A stretch of DNA of 27,148 bases from Syntrophorhabdus sp. PtaB.Bin184 (GCA_002067555.1 MVQQ01000228.1:1-27148), one strand, 5' to 3'; positions 14,018-21,812 are shown, counted from the stretch's first letter. Program-made: numbers and translations. Notes: a model not told the origin generated them from the letters alone.

Positions 14018-14018
14018 G
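13984..14018. repeat. Imperfect heptamer array at the TPR gene end
   Basis: Five head-to-tail units, AGTAACC, AATGACC, AGATCAC, AATAACC and AGATAAG, cover the last codons and stop codon of the TPR lipoprotein gene. The consensus differs from the YTCAGGT arrays but the 7-nt period is the same. Confidence 0.5.
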
Positions 14019-14026
14019 AGGACCGA

Positions 14027-14350
14027 ATGAAAAAACAGAACGTCTTCTCCCCCATCCCCCCCGACATCCCCGATGAGATATTCGAGACGATTGCCGCAAG
14101 CGGAACCGTCAGGATCGAAAGGATAATCTCCCGCGGCCAGGCAACACCGCAGGGCTCCTGGTACGACGAAAGCCTCAACGAGTGGGTCATTCTCCTCAAG
14201 GGAAGCGCCGATATCCTTTTCGAGGGGGAGGCAGACCCCGTCACTCTTCTTCCGGGGGACCACGTCCTTATCCCGGCGCACCGGCGCCACAGGGTGACGC
14301 GGACCGACAAAGGGGAGCCGACGATATGGCTCGCGGTCCACTTTGCCTGA
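14027..14350 (+). CDS. Cupin-domain protein
   Basis: This is a single-domain cupin of 107 residues. The fold is seen in the WYDESLNEWVILLKGSADILFEG segment (motif 1 region) and LLPGDHVLIPAHRRHRV (motif 2). The usual two His of motif 1 are missing, while motif 2 keeps His residues, so metal binding may be altered or use other ligands. No reaction can be assigned. AGAGGA precedes the ATG, 9 bp after the TPR gene, so it is probably the last gene of the PA2779-type operon. The following 146 bp hold short repeated GGTAAA stretches and the hydE promoter region; I see no terminator. Confidence 0.78.
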   Translation: MKKQNVFSPIPPDIPDEIFETIAASGTVRIERIISRGQATPQGSWYDESLNEWVILLKGSADILFEGEADPVTLLPGDHVLIPAHRRHRVTRTDKGEPTIWLAVHFA

Positions 14351-14459
14351 TGCCACAGAAAGAATAGGGGGCAGACGAGTCCGCGCTCTTCAGGCGCAAA
14401 CGGGTAAACAGGGTAAATCATCTATGAGCAGATGGGTCCCCGGAACAATGCCTGTCCGG

Positions 14460-14489
14460 TTGCAAACACCTTCTTTTATCAGGTATATT
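14460..14489 (+). promoter_or_regulatory. Predicted hydE promoter, very close to the start codon
   Basis: TTGCAA (14460-14465) and TATATT (14484-14489) are 18 bases apart. Only 7 nt separate the -10 from the ATG at 14497, so transcription would begin at or next to the start codon and the message may be leaderless. Just upstream, CCGGAACA (14440-14447) and TGTCCGG (14453-14459) form an imperfect palindrome that abuts the -35 and could be an operator. Confidence 0.45.
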
Positions 14490-14496
14490 GTCAGCC

Positions 14497-15534
14497 ATGG
14501 AAGATGAATACACTCGGGAACGTGCTCTCGAAATGCTTGGCGTGACCGAGGGAGCACGTGATGAGCTCTATCGACACGCAGACGTGGTGCGGAAGAACCA
14601 CATGGGTGATGACGTCTACATCAGGGGGATAATCGAGTTCTCCAACATATGCGTCAACGATTGTCTCTACTGCGGGATACGAGCCTCCAACAGAAAAGTC
14701 GGCCGGTACATAATGTCTCCCGACGAGATACTGGCGATAACGGGCACGATGGGTCGCTTCCGGCAGACTACCGTTGTCCTTCAATCGGGCGAGACACCGG
14801 GTTTGGCCGATGAGAAGCTCGGCGTCCTTATAAGACGGATCAAGGAAGCGACCGGCTTGGCCGTTACCGTCTCTGTTGGCAACAGGCCCTTCGAGACATA
14901 CCGTTACTGGCGTGACTGCGGCATGGACCGGTATCTTCTCCGTTTCGAGACATCGGACGCGGCGCTTTTCGCGCGCCTCCGTCCGGGATCGAGCCTCGAA
15001 GACAGACTGCGCTGCCTCGAACATCTCAAGAGCCTCGGCGTGCAAACGGGCAGCGGATTCATGATAGGGCTCCCGGGTGAGACCGTGGGGGTGCTGGCGG
15101 ACAACATCCTCCTGTGCCGTCGTCTCGACCTCGACATGATCGGGATCGGCCCCTTCATTCCCCACCCGGATACCCCTCTGTGCGGCACGAGAAACACCTA
15201 TCACGACGACCCGGACATGTTTTTCAAGGCCCTCGCGGCGCTGCGCATATTCAATCCCGATGCCCACATACCGGCCACAACGGCCTTCGACGCCGTTTTT
15301 CCCGGCAAGGGGCGAAACCTGGCCCTCAAGAGGGGCGCGAACGTCTTCATGCCCAACATCACTCCCGTGCGCTACAAGAACGAATACCTTCTTTATCCGG
15401 GAAAACCTTCTGTGGATGAAGAACCCGAGGAATGCACAACCGCAACGATAACGCGAATCGAATCCCTGGGAAGAAGAGTGGGACGAGGTCCCGGCCACTC
15501 CTTCAAGAAAAGGGAGCGACCGGGACAGGAGTAA
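14497..15534 (+). CDS. hydE: [FeFe]-hydrogenase maturase HydE, radical SAM enzyme
   Basis: HydE is a radical SAM enzyme of H-cluster assembly that acts on the cysteine-bound Fe(CO)2CN precursor made by HydG. The 345-residue product carries the cluster motif CVNDCLYC (Cys52, 56, 59) after RGIIEFSNI. The HydE/BioB-like barrel follows, with VVLQSGETPG, SVGNRPFETYRYWRDCGMDRYLLRFET, GFMIGLPGET and IGPFIPHPDTPL. Start choice: the ATG at 14497 has no ribosome site; a TTG at 14488 in the same frame has AGG 5 nt before it and is the alternative. The gene ends 3 bp from the convergent CBS-domain gene. hydF and hydG lie beyond it on the opposite strand, so hydE is transcribed apart from its partners. 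Confidence 0.94.
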   Translation: MEDEYTRERALEMLGVTEGARDELYRHADVVRKNHMGDDVYIRGIIEFSNICVNDCLYCGIRASNRKVGRYIMSPDEILAITGTMGRFRQTTVVLQSGETPGLADEKLGVLIRRIKEATGLAVTVSVGNRPFETYRYWRDCGMDRYLLRFETSDAALFARLRPGSSLEDRLRCLEHLKSLGVQTGSGFMIGLPGETVGVLADNILLCRRLDLDMIGIGPFIPHPDTPLCGTRNTYHDDPDMFFKALAALRIFNPDAHIPATTAFDAVFPGKGRNLALKRGANVFMPNITPVRYKNEYLLYPGKPSVDEEPEECTTATITRIESLGRRVGRGPGHSFKKRERPGQE

Positions 15535-15537
15535 TCC

Positions 15538-15984
15538 TTAAACGTATTTTCCGGCTATATAATTGCTCAAATGCTCGATGAGTATATCCTTCTCGGATAT
15601 GATCGACTTGACCACGTCACCGATGGAAATGAGGCCGACGAACTTGTCGTTGTCAAATACGGGGACGTGCCTTATGCGTTTCGCCGTGATGAGAACCATG
15701 CAGTCCTCGACGGATGTCTCCGGTTTCACCGTGAACATCTTGTCCGCGGGGGTCATGATCTCCGACACCTTGGTCTGGGCCGAGGTTTTCCCCTTGAGGA
15801 TGATCTTGCGCGCGTAGTCCCTCTCTGAGACGATCCCGTGCACCTTCCCCTTGTCATCGATGACCATCAGGGCACCGACCTCTTTTTCGCCCATGATCTT
15901 CAGCGCGTCAAAAACGGTCTTGCTCGGTCCGATGGACCAGATATCCTTTTTCTTCTCCTTGAGCATATCCTTTGCAGTCTTCAT
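15538..15984 (-). CDS. Tandem CBS-domain protein
   Basis: This 148-residue soluble protein consists almost wholly of two CBS domains (about 7-62 and 72-128). Typical strands are GALMVIDDKGKVHGIVSERDY and HVPVFDNDKFVGLISIGDVV, and the C-terminus is helical. Stand-alone CBS pairs bind adenine nucleotides or SAM-like ligands and act as sensors; the ligand here is not readable. It lies downstream of hydG in the same orientation but is separated by 111 bp and has its own promoter-like element, and it converges with hydE. A regulatory link to the hydrogenase is possible from position only. A weak AGGG-type ribosome site precedes the ATG. Confidence 0.88.
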   Translation of the reverse strand: MKTAKDMLKEKKKDIWSIGPSKTVFDALKIMGEKEVGALMVIDDKGKVHGIVSERDYARKIILKGKTSAQTKVSEIMTPADKMFTVKPETSVEDCMVLITAKRIRHVPVFDNDKFVGLISIGDVVKSIISEKDILIEHLSNYIAGKYV

Positions 15985-16047
15985 TCCCTAAGCCCCCTTG
16001 TCCTTATTTTGGTAACCCCATCTGAAAACCCAATCCCGTACTGCTTA

Positions 16048-16076
16048 AGTATATAAGGAAAACTCAATGCGGGCAA
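16048..16076 (-). promoter_or_regulatory. Predicted sigma-70-type promoter of the CBS gene
   Basis: On the minus strand TTGCCC (16071-16076) and TATACT (16048-16053) are 17 bases apart, 20 bp after the hydG stop. A start near 16041 leaves a leader of about 57 nt. The element suggests the CBS gene can be expressed apart from hydG. Confidence 0.5.
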
Positions 16077-16095
16077 CCGTATTCTGGCCCCGTCC

Positions 16096-17511
16096 TCAGA
16101 AATAGAGATCCCGTTCGCCGGCCTCGATCCTTTTGAGCCTGTGTTCGGTCTCCTCCCGCAATCTGGAGTTCGGTATCGACTGCACGTGTTCCCTGATCGT
16201 CGCTTCACCGACCTCTCGCGTCTCACTTGAAGCATAATCGACGAGGAACTCTTTGAATGTCAGGATGGCGTTGGGCTGGCAGATGTTCTGGATCTCACCC
16301 GTCTTTGCCAGGGCCATGAACCTGTCTCCCGTCCTTCCCTGGCGGTAGCAGGCTGTACAGAAACTGGGCAGATACCCGGACCGGCACACGTCCTTCAACA
16401 TCTCGTCCGTGGTGCGATGGTCCTCTACCTGGAACTGACCCTGCATCCGGTCGGTGAATCCTTCTATGTCCCTGTGGTACCCTCCCACACCGGTACAGGA
16501 ACCGGCACTTATCTGTGAAATGCCCAGGGCGATAACCTCGTCCCGGTACCCCTGGGGCTCTCTGGTGGAGAGGATCATTCCCGTGTAAGGAACGGCAAGC
16601 CTTATGATGGCAACAATCCTCTTGAAATCAAGGTCATTGACAAGATACGGCAGGGTGTCGATGGCAACCCCTTCCGCGGGTCTCATCCTCGGCACCGATA
16701 TGGTGTGACACCCTACACCAAAACGGTCTTCGAGGTGCAATGAATGGAGGAGCAGGCCAAGCACCTCGAATCTGAAATCATAGAGACCGAAGAGCACACC
16801 AATTCCCACGTCATCAATGCCCGCGCTCATCGCCCGGTCCATCGCCAGGGTATGCCAGTCGTAATCCCTTTTCGGTCCTGACGGATGAACCCTGCGATAG
16901 GTCCCCCGATGGTAGGTTTCCTGGAACAATATATAGGTGCCTATGCCTGCCGCCTTCAACTTACGATAATCCTCGACGGTGGTGGCAGCGATATTGACGT
17001 TGATGCGGCGGATACTGCCCATCCTGTCCTTCACCGAATAGATCGTACGCATGGAATCGAGTACGTAATCGATGGGACACCTGACCGGATCCTCTCCGGT
17101 CTCAAGAGCGATCCTCTTGTGTCCCATGGCTTCCAGCGCGATGACCTCGCGTTCGATCTCCTGAGCGTCGAGCCTGCGCCTCGCAATGACATTCTGACGT
17201 CTGTACCCGCAATAGGTACAGTTATTGATACAGTAATTGCTGATGTAAAGGGGTGCAAAAAGGACCAAACGCTTGCCGTATATCTTCCCCTTGACCCTGT
17301 GGGCGGCATCGAAAAGGGATTCCAGGATATCGCCGTTCCCTGTTTGCAGCAGAACGGCCGTTTCGTAAGGTGAAAGGCCCTTTGCCTCCAGACCCTTCGT
17401 TATCACATCTCGCGCTTCCTCCGGGGACGCACCCTTTGCCTTCTCAAGCGTGCCGTTGATCTTCCTGGCATCGATGAAATCAGCCCGGTCCGCACTCTGT
17501 GTCTTTTTCAT
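16096..17511 (-). CDS. hydG: [FeFe]-hydrogenase maturase HydG, tyrosine lyase
   Basis: HydG is a radical SAM enzyme that splits tyrosine into p-cresol and dehydroglycine and converts the latter to the CO and cyanide ligands of the H-cluster, building an Fe(CO)2CN unit. The 471-residue product has the usual length. The SAM-cluster motif is CINNCTYC (Cys94, 98, 101). The auxiliary-cluster motif at the C-terminus is CTAC followed by Cys411 after 22 residues (Cys385, 388, 411), matching the family CX2CX22C. His269 in GVGCHTISVPRMRPAEG fits the ligand of the labile iron. AAGGGG precedes the ATG. It follows hydF by 63 bp, a gap holding a good promoter. Confidence 0.96.
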   Translation of the reverse strand: MKKTQSADRADFIDARKINGTLEKAKGASPEEARDVITKGLEAKGLSPYETAVLLQTGNGDILESLFDAAHRVKGKIYGKRLVLFAPLYISNYCINNCTYCGYRRQNVIARRRLDAQEIEREVIALEAMGHKRIALETGEDPVRCPIDYVLDSMRTIYSVKDRMGSIRRINVNIAATTVEDYRKLKAAGIGTYILFQETYHRGTYRRVHPSGPKRDYDWHTLAMDRAMSAGIDDVGIGVLFGLYDFRFEVLGLLLHSLHLEDRFGVGCHTISVPRMRPAEGVAIDTLPYLVNDLDFKRIVAIIRLAVPYTGMILSTREPQGYRDEVIALGISQISAGSCTGVGGYHRDIEGFTDRMQGQFQVEDHRTTDEMLKDVCRSGYLPSFCTACYRQGRTGDRFMALAKTGEIQNICQPNAILTFKEFLVDYASSETREVGEATIREHVQSIPNSRLREETEHRLKRIEAGERDLYF

Positions 17512-17538
17512 TGGATACCCCTTCAGCCTCCGGCCTAT

Positions 17539-17567
17539 AGTATATTTCCTGATGGCCAGAATGTAAA
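17539..17567 (-). promoter_or_regulatory. Predicted sigma-70-type promoter of hydG
   Basis: On the minus strand TTTACA (17562-17567) and TATACT (17539-17544) are exactly 17 bases apart. The -35 begins 7 bp after the hydF stop. A start near 17532 gives a leader of about 20 nt with AAGGGG. hydG can therefore probably be made without the aspA-hydF message. Confidence 0.6.
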
Positions 17568-17574
17568 GAAAGGC

Positions 17575-18816
17575 CTATTGACCGGCATCTTCCATGATTC
17601 CCGCCACCTCGGGAAAGGGCTCCAATACGCGTGGCAGGATACCCATAACATAGGCAATGAGCACGCCGTAGTTGACGACGGGAACTCCGGCGCGCTGTGC
17701 CACCATGAGCCGGTGAAGCATTTCCTTGCGGTTTATCATGCAGGCTCCGCAGTGAATAATGAGCTTGTAGCTCGAAAGGTCCTTCGGCAATTCTAAACCG
17801 CTCACCCACGTGTAATCGAGGGGCCCGCCGACAAGCTGGTTAAGCCACCGGGGTATTTTCACCGTCCCGATGTCATCCTCCACGCGGTGGTGCGTACAGG
17901 CCTCGGACACAAGGACACGGTCGCCGGGGGAAAGCCCCTCGATCGCCTTTGCCCCTCCGGCAAGCATTGCAAGATCGCCTTTGTGCCGTGCAAAAAGGAT
18001 AGAAAAAGAGGTTAAAGGGACGTCCTTCGGCGTATCCGCAGCGACCTTAAGGAAAACCTGGGAATCGGTGACGACAAGCCTCGGCTTGTCCTTGAGTTTT
18101 GCCAGAGCTCCTTTGAGCTCCCGCTCTTTCACCACGTAGGCCATGGCGTCGTTGTCGAGGATGTCACGAATGGTCTGAACCTGGGGAAGTATGAGTCTTC
18201 CTTTGGGCGCCGCCAGATCGATGGGGACCACGAGCACTACCGTATCGCCGGGAGCAATGAGATCGCCGAGGATGGTCGGTGTCATCCAGTCTTTGGGAGC
18301 GGCCTGTATCATCATCATCTTCAATTCGTCGATTCCCTGACGGGTCACCGCACTCACTCCGATCACGGGTATATCGCTGGCGGGAGAAGCATCGTCCAGT
18401 TTGAAGTGCGGGTACAGGTCCATCTTGTTGACAACCACGACAACGGGAACATTGGTCTGGAGGGCCTTCTCCACGACGTCCGCCTCCAACTCTGAAAAAC
18501 CGACGGCGGGATCGATAACAAGCAGCATGAGATCCGTTTTGTTGAGAACGCCAAGGGCCTTCTCGATCCTGAGTCTTCCAAGTTCTCCGACATCATCGAT
18601 ACCCGCGGTGTCGATGATGACAACGGGTCCGATGGGTAATATCTCCATCGACTTGTAGACGGGGTCCGTTGTGGTCCCGGGGACGTCGGAGACAATGGCG
18701 ATATCCTGATTTGTCAGAGCATTGATAAGGCTCGATTTGCCGGCATTGCGCCTGCCGAAGATGGCAATGTGCAGGCGGCTTCCCCGCGGCGTTTGATTGA
18801 GTGTGGTATCGGTCAC
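17575..18816 (-). CDS. hydF: [FeFe]-hydrogenase maturase HydF, GTPase scaffold
   Basis: HydF is the GTPase and [4Fe-4S] scaffold that carries the finished diiron subcluster to apo-hydrogenase. The GTPase domain shows GRRNAGKS (P-loop, residues 21-28), the TTTDPVYKSMEI segment, DTAGI and NKMD. The cluster-binding C-terminal domain has CTHH (Cys307, His309) and CGAC (Cys356, 359), matching the family CxH...CxxC with 46 residues between. Start: an ATG at 18852 is in frame but lies 40 bp inside aspA. The GTG at 18816 overlaps the aspA stop as GTGA, has AAGGAAGG upstream and gives the short N-terminus usual for HydF (413 residues), so it is preferred. Overlap with aspA implies coupled translation. 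Confidence 0.95.
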   Translation of the reverse strand: MTDTTLNQTPRGSRLHIAIFGRRNAGKSSLINALTNQDIAIVSDVPGTTTDPVYKSMEILPIGPVVIIDTAGIDDVGELGRLRIEKALGVLNKTDLMLLVIDPAVGFSELEADVVEKALQTNVPVVVVVNKMDLYPHFKLDDASPASDIPVIGVSAVTRQGIDELKMMMIQAAPKDWMTPTILGDLIAPGDTVVLVVPIDLAAPKGRLILPQVQTIRDILDNDAMAYVVKERELKGALAKLKDKPRLVVTDSQVFLKVAADTPKDVPLTSFSILFARHKGDLAMLAGGAKAIEGLSPGDRVLVSEACTHHRVEDDIGTVKIPRWLNQLVGGPLDYTWVSGLELPKDLSSYKLIIHCGACMINRKEMLHRLMVAQRAGVPVVNYGVLIAYVMGILPRVLEPFPEVAGIMEDAGQ

Positions 18817-20246
18817 GTCTGTCCTTCCTTGTTCCTCTTCGTCTTCCGCCATCCCGCTATGCCCGGTCTTGTCAACTCGCCGGGCTGGAAGATGGCGTCG
18901 ATCTCCTCTTTTGAAAAGAAACCTTCCTCGACTGCCATTTCACCGATGGTCTTTCCCGTTTCCCGGGCCCTTTTCGAGAGTTCCCCCGCCTTCTCGTGAC
19001 CGATGTACGGGGCAAGTGCGGTGGCAAGACACCGGCTCTCTTCAAGCCACCGCCTGCAGCGCGCCTCGTCTGCCTCCACCCCCTCCACCAGATGGGTGCG
19101 GAAGATGGAGGTCGTGTTGACGAGGAGCTTTAGCGCCGTTAACAGGTTGAAGGCGATAAGGGGCAGAAAGGCATTGAGCTCGAGCTGCCCCGAGGCCGAC
19201 GCGAGGATAATGGCGTGGTCCAGGCTTATGACCTCAAAGGCAACGCTCGTCGCCATCTCCGTGATGACGGGATTCACCTTGTCGGGCATGATGGACGAAC
19301 CCTCCTGGAGCGCCGGCAACCTGATCTCCGCAAGACCGCCTCCCGGACCCATCGACATAAGACGTATGTCCGAGGACACCTTGGCAAGATTGACGGCGGC
19401 AGCTTTCACAAGCCCCGAAACCTCGGCGAAAACATCGGCGTTCTGCGTGACGTCAATCATGTTCTCCGCGCGGGCGACACCAAGTCCCGTGATGTCCTGC
19501 AGCGCGTCGATCGCCGCGTAGATATACTCGCGTTTCGCGTTGAGGCCCGTGCCCACCGCCGTCCCGCCGAGATTGACCTGCCGCAGGCGCTCCTCCACCT
19601 TGAACAGACGCCACCTGTCACGGGCAAATGCCTCCGCGAAGGCCCCGAACTCCTGTCCCAGGGTGATCGGGACGGCGTCCTGCATCTCGGTCCGCCCGAG
19701 TTTGAGAATGCCGGCGAACTCCTGCTCCTTCTTCTGCAGGGCCCCCTGAAGACGGGCTATCGTCTCGGAAAGCGCGATAACGAGCCTCACGGCCGCAATC
19801 TTCACGGCCGTCGGGTAGACGTCGTTGGTGGATTGGGAGAGGTTGACATGACCCAAGGGGTCTACGATGCCGTAATCTCCTTTTTGCCCGCCGAGGATCT
19901 CTATGGCCCGGTTGGCCAGAACCTCGTTCATGTTCATGTTCGTCGATGTCCCCGCCCCTCCCTGCAGGGCATCCACCACGAACTGGTCCGCGAGAGCACC
20001 GTCCGCGACCTCCTTCGCGGCCGCGACGATCGCTTCTCCGCGCTTGAGGTCAAGAAGGCCCGCCCGCATATTGGCGACGGCGCAGGCCTCTTTCACCTCG
20101 GCGAGGGCAACGATCAGTTCCCGGGGAACGAGGAAGGAGGAGACGGGGAAATTCCGAAGCGCCCTTTGGGTGTGAATGCCGTAGTACGCATCGGCAGGCA
20201 CCTCCATCTCGCCCAGAAGGTCCCGTTCGATCCTGAAATCACCCAT
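18813..20246 (-). CDS. aspA: Aspartate ammonia-lyase (aspartase)
   Basis: AspA deaminates L-aspartate reversibly to fumarate and ammonia in the cytosol. The 477-residue protein belongs to the aspartase/fumarase superfamily. It shows GTSTNMNMNEVLANRA, LSQSTNDVYPTA and the signature loop GSSIMPDKVNPVI with the catalytic Ser. Overall match favours aspartase over class II fumarase, though a fumarase activity cannot be fully excluded without alignment. It is first in a block with hydF (4-nt overlap) and hydG. I recall aspA beside H-cluster maturase genes in several other anaerobes, so a functional link is credible: it might supply ammonia or join aspartate catabolism to hydrogen production. The predicted -10 lies 8 nt before the ATG, and there is no good ribosome site. 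Confidence 0.92.
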   Translation of the reverse strand: MGDFRIERDLLGEMEVPADAYYGIHTQRALRNFPVSSFLVPRELIVALAEVKEACAVANMRAGLLDLKRGEAIVAAAKEVADGALADQFVVDALQGGAGTSTNMNMNEVLANRAIEILGGQKGDYGIVDPLGHVNLSQSTNDVYPTAVKIAAVRLVIALSETIARLQGALQKKEQEFAGILKLGRTEMQDAVPITLGQEFGAFAEAFARDRWRLFKVEERLRQVNLGGTAVGTGLNAKREYIYAAIDALQDITGLGVARAENMIDVTQNADVFAEVSGLVKAAAVNLAKVSSDIRLMSMGPGGGLAEIRLPALQEGSSIMPDKVNPVITEMATSVAFEVISLDHAIILASASGQLELNAFLPLIAFNLLTALKLLVNTTSIFRTHLVEGVEADEARCRRWLEESRCLATALAPYIGHEKAGELSKRARETGKTIGEMAVEEGFFSKEEIDAIFQPGELTRPGIAGWRKTKRNKEGQT

Positions 20247-20254
20247 AGTTCTCT

Positions 20255-20283
20255 GTTATAAACCGACGGGGAAAAACAATCAA
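20255..20283 (-). promoter_or_regulatory. Predicted aspA-hydF promoter, very close to the start codon
   Basis: On the minus strand TTGATT (20278-20283) and TATAAC (20255-20260) are 17 bases apart. Only 8 nt separate the -10 from the ATG at 20246, so the message may be leaderless, as predicted for hydE. An imperfect palindrome (CCAGGT to ACCTTGG, 20310-20329) lies further upstream in the gap shared with the cupin gene. Confidence 0.5.
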
Positions 20284-20368
20284 GCAAAGTCCTTGAAGGC
20301 TGTCTTAACCCAGGTCAATTTCACCTTGGACGTTCTGTTCTATACAATTACTATAAGGAGGGCAGAAC

Positions 20369-20770
20369 ATGGCAGAGAACTTCATACCCATAGGAAATGA
20401 AATCCGGGCGTTCAGCCTTGGGGGCCTTGCCGCTTACCAGGAGCATTCTGTCGTGAGCCGGGAGATCGAGCGCAAACCCGCGGGCACGATGACGGTCTTC
20501 GCCTTCGATGAAGGCGAGGGTTTGAGCGAACATACCGCCCCCTTCGACACGGCCGTGTACATCATCGAGGGCGAGGCCGAGATAGCCATCGACGGAAAAC
20601 CTTAGCGGGTGAGGGGAAGCGAGATGATCATCATTCCTGCGGGGAAGCCCCATGCCCTCAAGGCCGTCACCCCATATAAGATGCTCCTCGTGATGATCAG
20701 GCAGGATGCCCCCGGCACTGATGCCGCTATTGAAGCAATATCAGCAGGGGAACGAATATCATGCCCATGA
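20369..20770 (+). pseudogene. Cupin-domain gene interrupted by an in-frame TAG
   Basis: The gene starts with a strong AAGGAGG site before the ATG at 20369. It encodes the first part of a small cupin: MTVFAFDEGEGLSEH, then YIIEGEAEIAIDGKP. TAG follows at 20603-20605. In the same frame the sequence goes on as RVRGSEMIIIPAGKPHALKA and YKMLLVMIRQD, which is the expected second cupin motif and C-terminus. The residue at the TAG is Tyr in relatives as I recall them (GKPY), one base from TAG. The downstream frame runs to a TGA at 20768-20770, overlapping the convergent transporter gene by 44 bp; the original end was probably earlier. It is most likely a recent nonsense mutation, though a sequencing error is possible. 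The 78-residue truncated product would lack motif 2. Confidence 0.8.
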
Positions 20771-21623
20771 TTATGGAAAAGGATATGAGGCTCGCCGCAA
20801 ATTCCATGTCCAGGCTCTCAAGGAAGGAATAGGTGAGTGTCGTATAGCCGACCGGGGCTGCGGCCCCTATCATCACGATCGACCGGTTGAGCCCCTCGAG
20901 TCCGAAGAGCCCGGCAAGCAGGAACCCCAGGGCGAAGCCGATGATCATCCTGGTGAGGGTCGCCCAGAGGACGGGAACCATCCTTGTCATCCTGGGGCTG
21001 AAATAGAGGCCCAGGGCCAGCATCACAAGGGGCGTCATCATCCATCCGACCATCTGCAGAAAGTCGTTGATGAAGAAAGGGATCCTGATCTTCATGAGGT
21101 TGACCGCAACCGCGATAACAAGCGCCCACATGGGGGGCACCAGGAACAGTTTCTTCACCATAACCTTCTTATCCATGCCGCTTGTCCCGTGCTTACACGC
21201 AAGCCAGTATGTGAAGGTAAATATGACAGTCATGTGCCCGAAATCGAACATGGTTATCCGGGCCAGGCCCTCCTTGCCGTATGCCGTGATGAAGAAAGGC
21301 AGCGTAAATCCTATGTTCATTATCGTCGAGCCGACAATGAAAGTGCCCAGGGTCGCCCGGGTAAGCCGGAGAGCTTTTCCCAGGAGGAATGAGATCCCCG
21401 TTGTCGCCAATACGACAAGAGCGGCGCTGACCGGCAGAAACACAAAGTTCAGCCGGAGTTCGATGTCCGCGATGGATATTATGACCAGGGCGGGTAACGC
21501 TATGTAATAGACCACCTTCAGAAAGAGGTCGCCGTCTTCTTTCTTGAGAATGTTCAAACGTTTCAGGACATATCCCAGGAGGAATATGAGTACAACGGGG
21601 ACTATTTTCAGGATCACGTTCAT
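20727..21623 (-). CDS. AEC-family (auxin efflux carrier-like) transporter
   Basis: This is an inner-membrane secondary transporter of the AEC family, which includes malate and malonate permeases in bacteria. The product has 298 residues from the ATG at 21623 and about ten membrane segments in two halves. Family-like features are the N-terminal VLIFLLGYVLKRLNIL, VVYYIALPALVI, an Asn-Ile-Gly-Phe segment in the fourth helix, and the late GAAAPVGYTTLTYS. An ATG at 21668 is in frame but adds 15 polar residues; neither start has a clear ribosome site. It lies between the hydrogenase operon and aspA. Export or uptake of a dicarboxylate such as malate or fumarate would fit the neighbourhood, but the substrate is not readable. 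Confidence 0.87.
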   Translation of the reverse strand: MNVILKIVPVVLIFLLGYVLKRLNILKKEDGDLFLKVVYYIALPALVIISIADIELRLNFVFLPVSAALVVLATTGISFLLGKALRLTRATLGTFIVGSTIMNIGFTLPFFITAYGKEGLARITMFDFGHMTVIFTFTYWLACKHGTSGMDKKVMVKKLFLVPPMWALVIAVAVNLMKIRIPFFINDFLQMVGWMMTPLVMLALGLYFSPRMTRMVPVLWATLTRMIIGFALGFLLAGLFGLEGLNRSIVMIGAAAPVGYTTLTYSFLESLDMEFAASLISFSIIMGMIFVPLLILLQ

Positions 21624-21776
21624 GTCTTTGACTTCAACGACCGCCGGCGACGATGCGGTTAACTGCATCCCGGCGAAGGTTGCCTAATTCTCCCTTAATT
21701 TCTGCTCAGATGCAACTCCAAAATGTACCGTTCCCTGCCCGGCAAAAGGTCTGCGCAACAACGAACCGAAGGCTTT

Positions 21777-21812
21777 AAAAAAACATCCCCGCCCTTTCTC
21801 CGGACGGGGATG
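21777..21812 (-). terminator. Intrinsic terminator of the hydrogenase operon
   Basis: On the minus strand an 11-bp stem with one mismatch (21802-21812 with 21784-21794) encloses a 7-nt loop and is followed at once by seven T residues (21777-21783). It starts 23 bp after the hydrogenase stop. The other 150 bp between here and the transporter gene hold no gene that I can see. Confidence 0.85.

Noticed and set aside
20603..20605. Pyrrolysine or other recoding of TAG
   Set aside because: TAG ends nfeD, ArsA, hydF, corA and other genes here as an ordinary stop, and the expected residue is Tyr; no pyl gene is visible.
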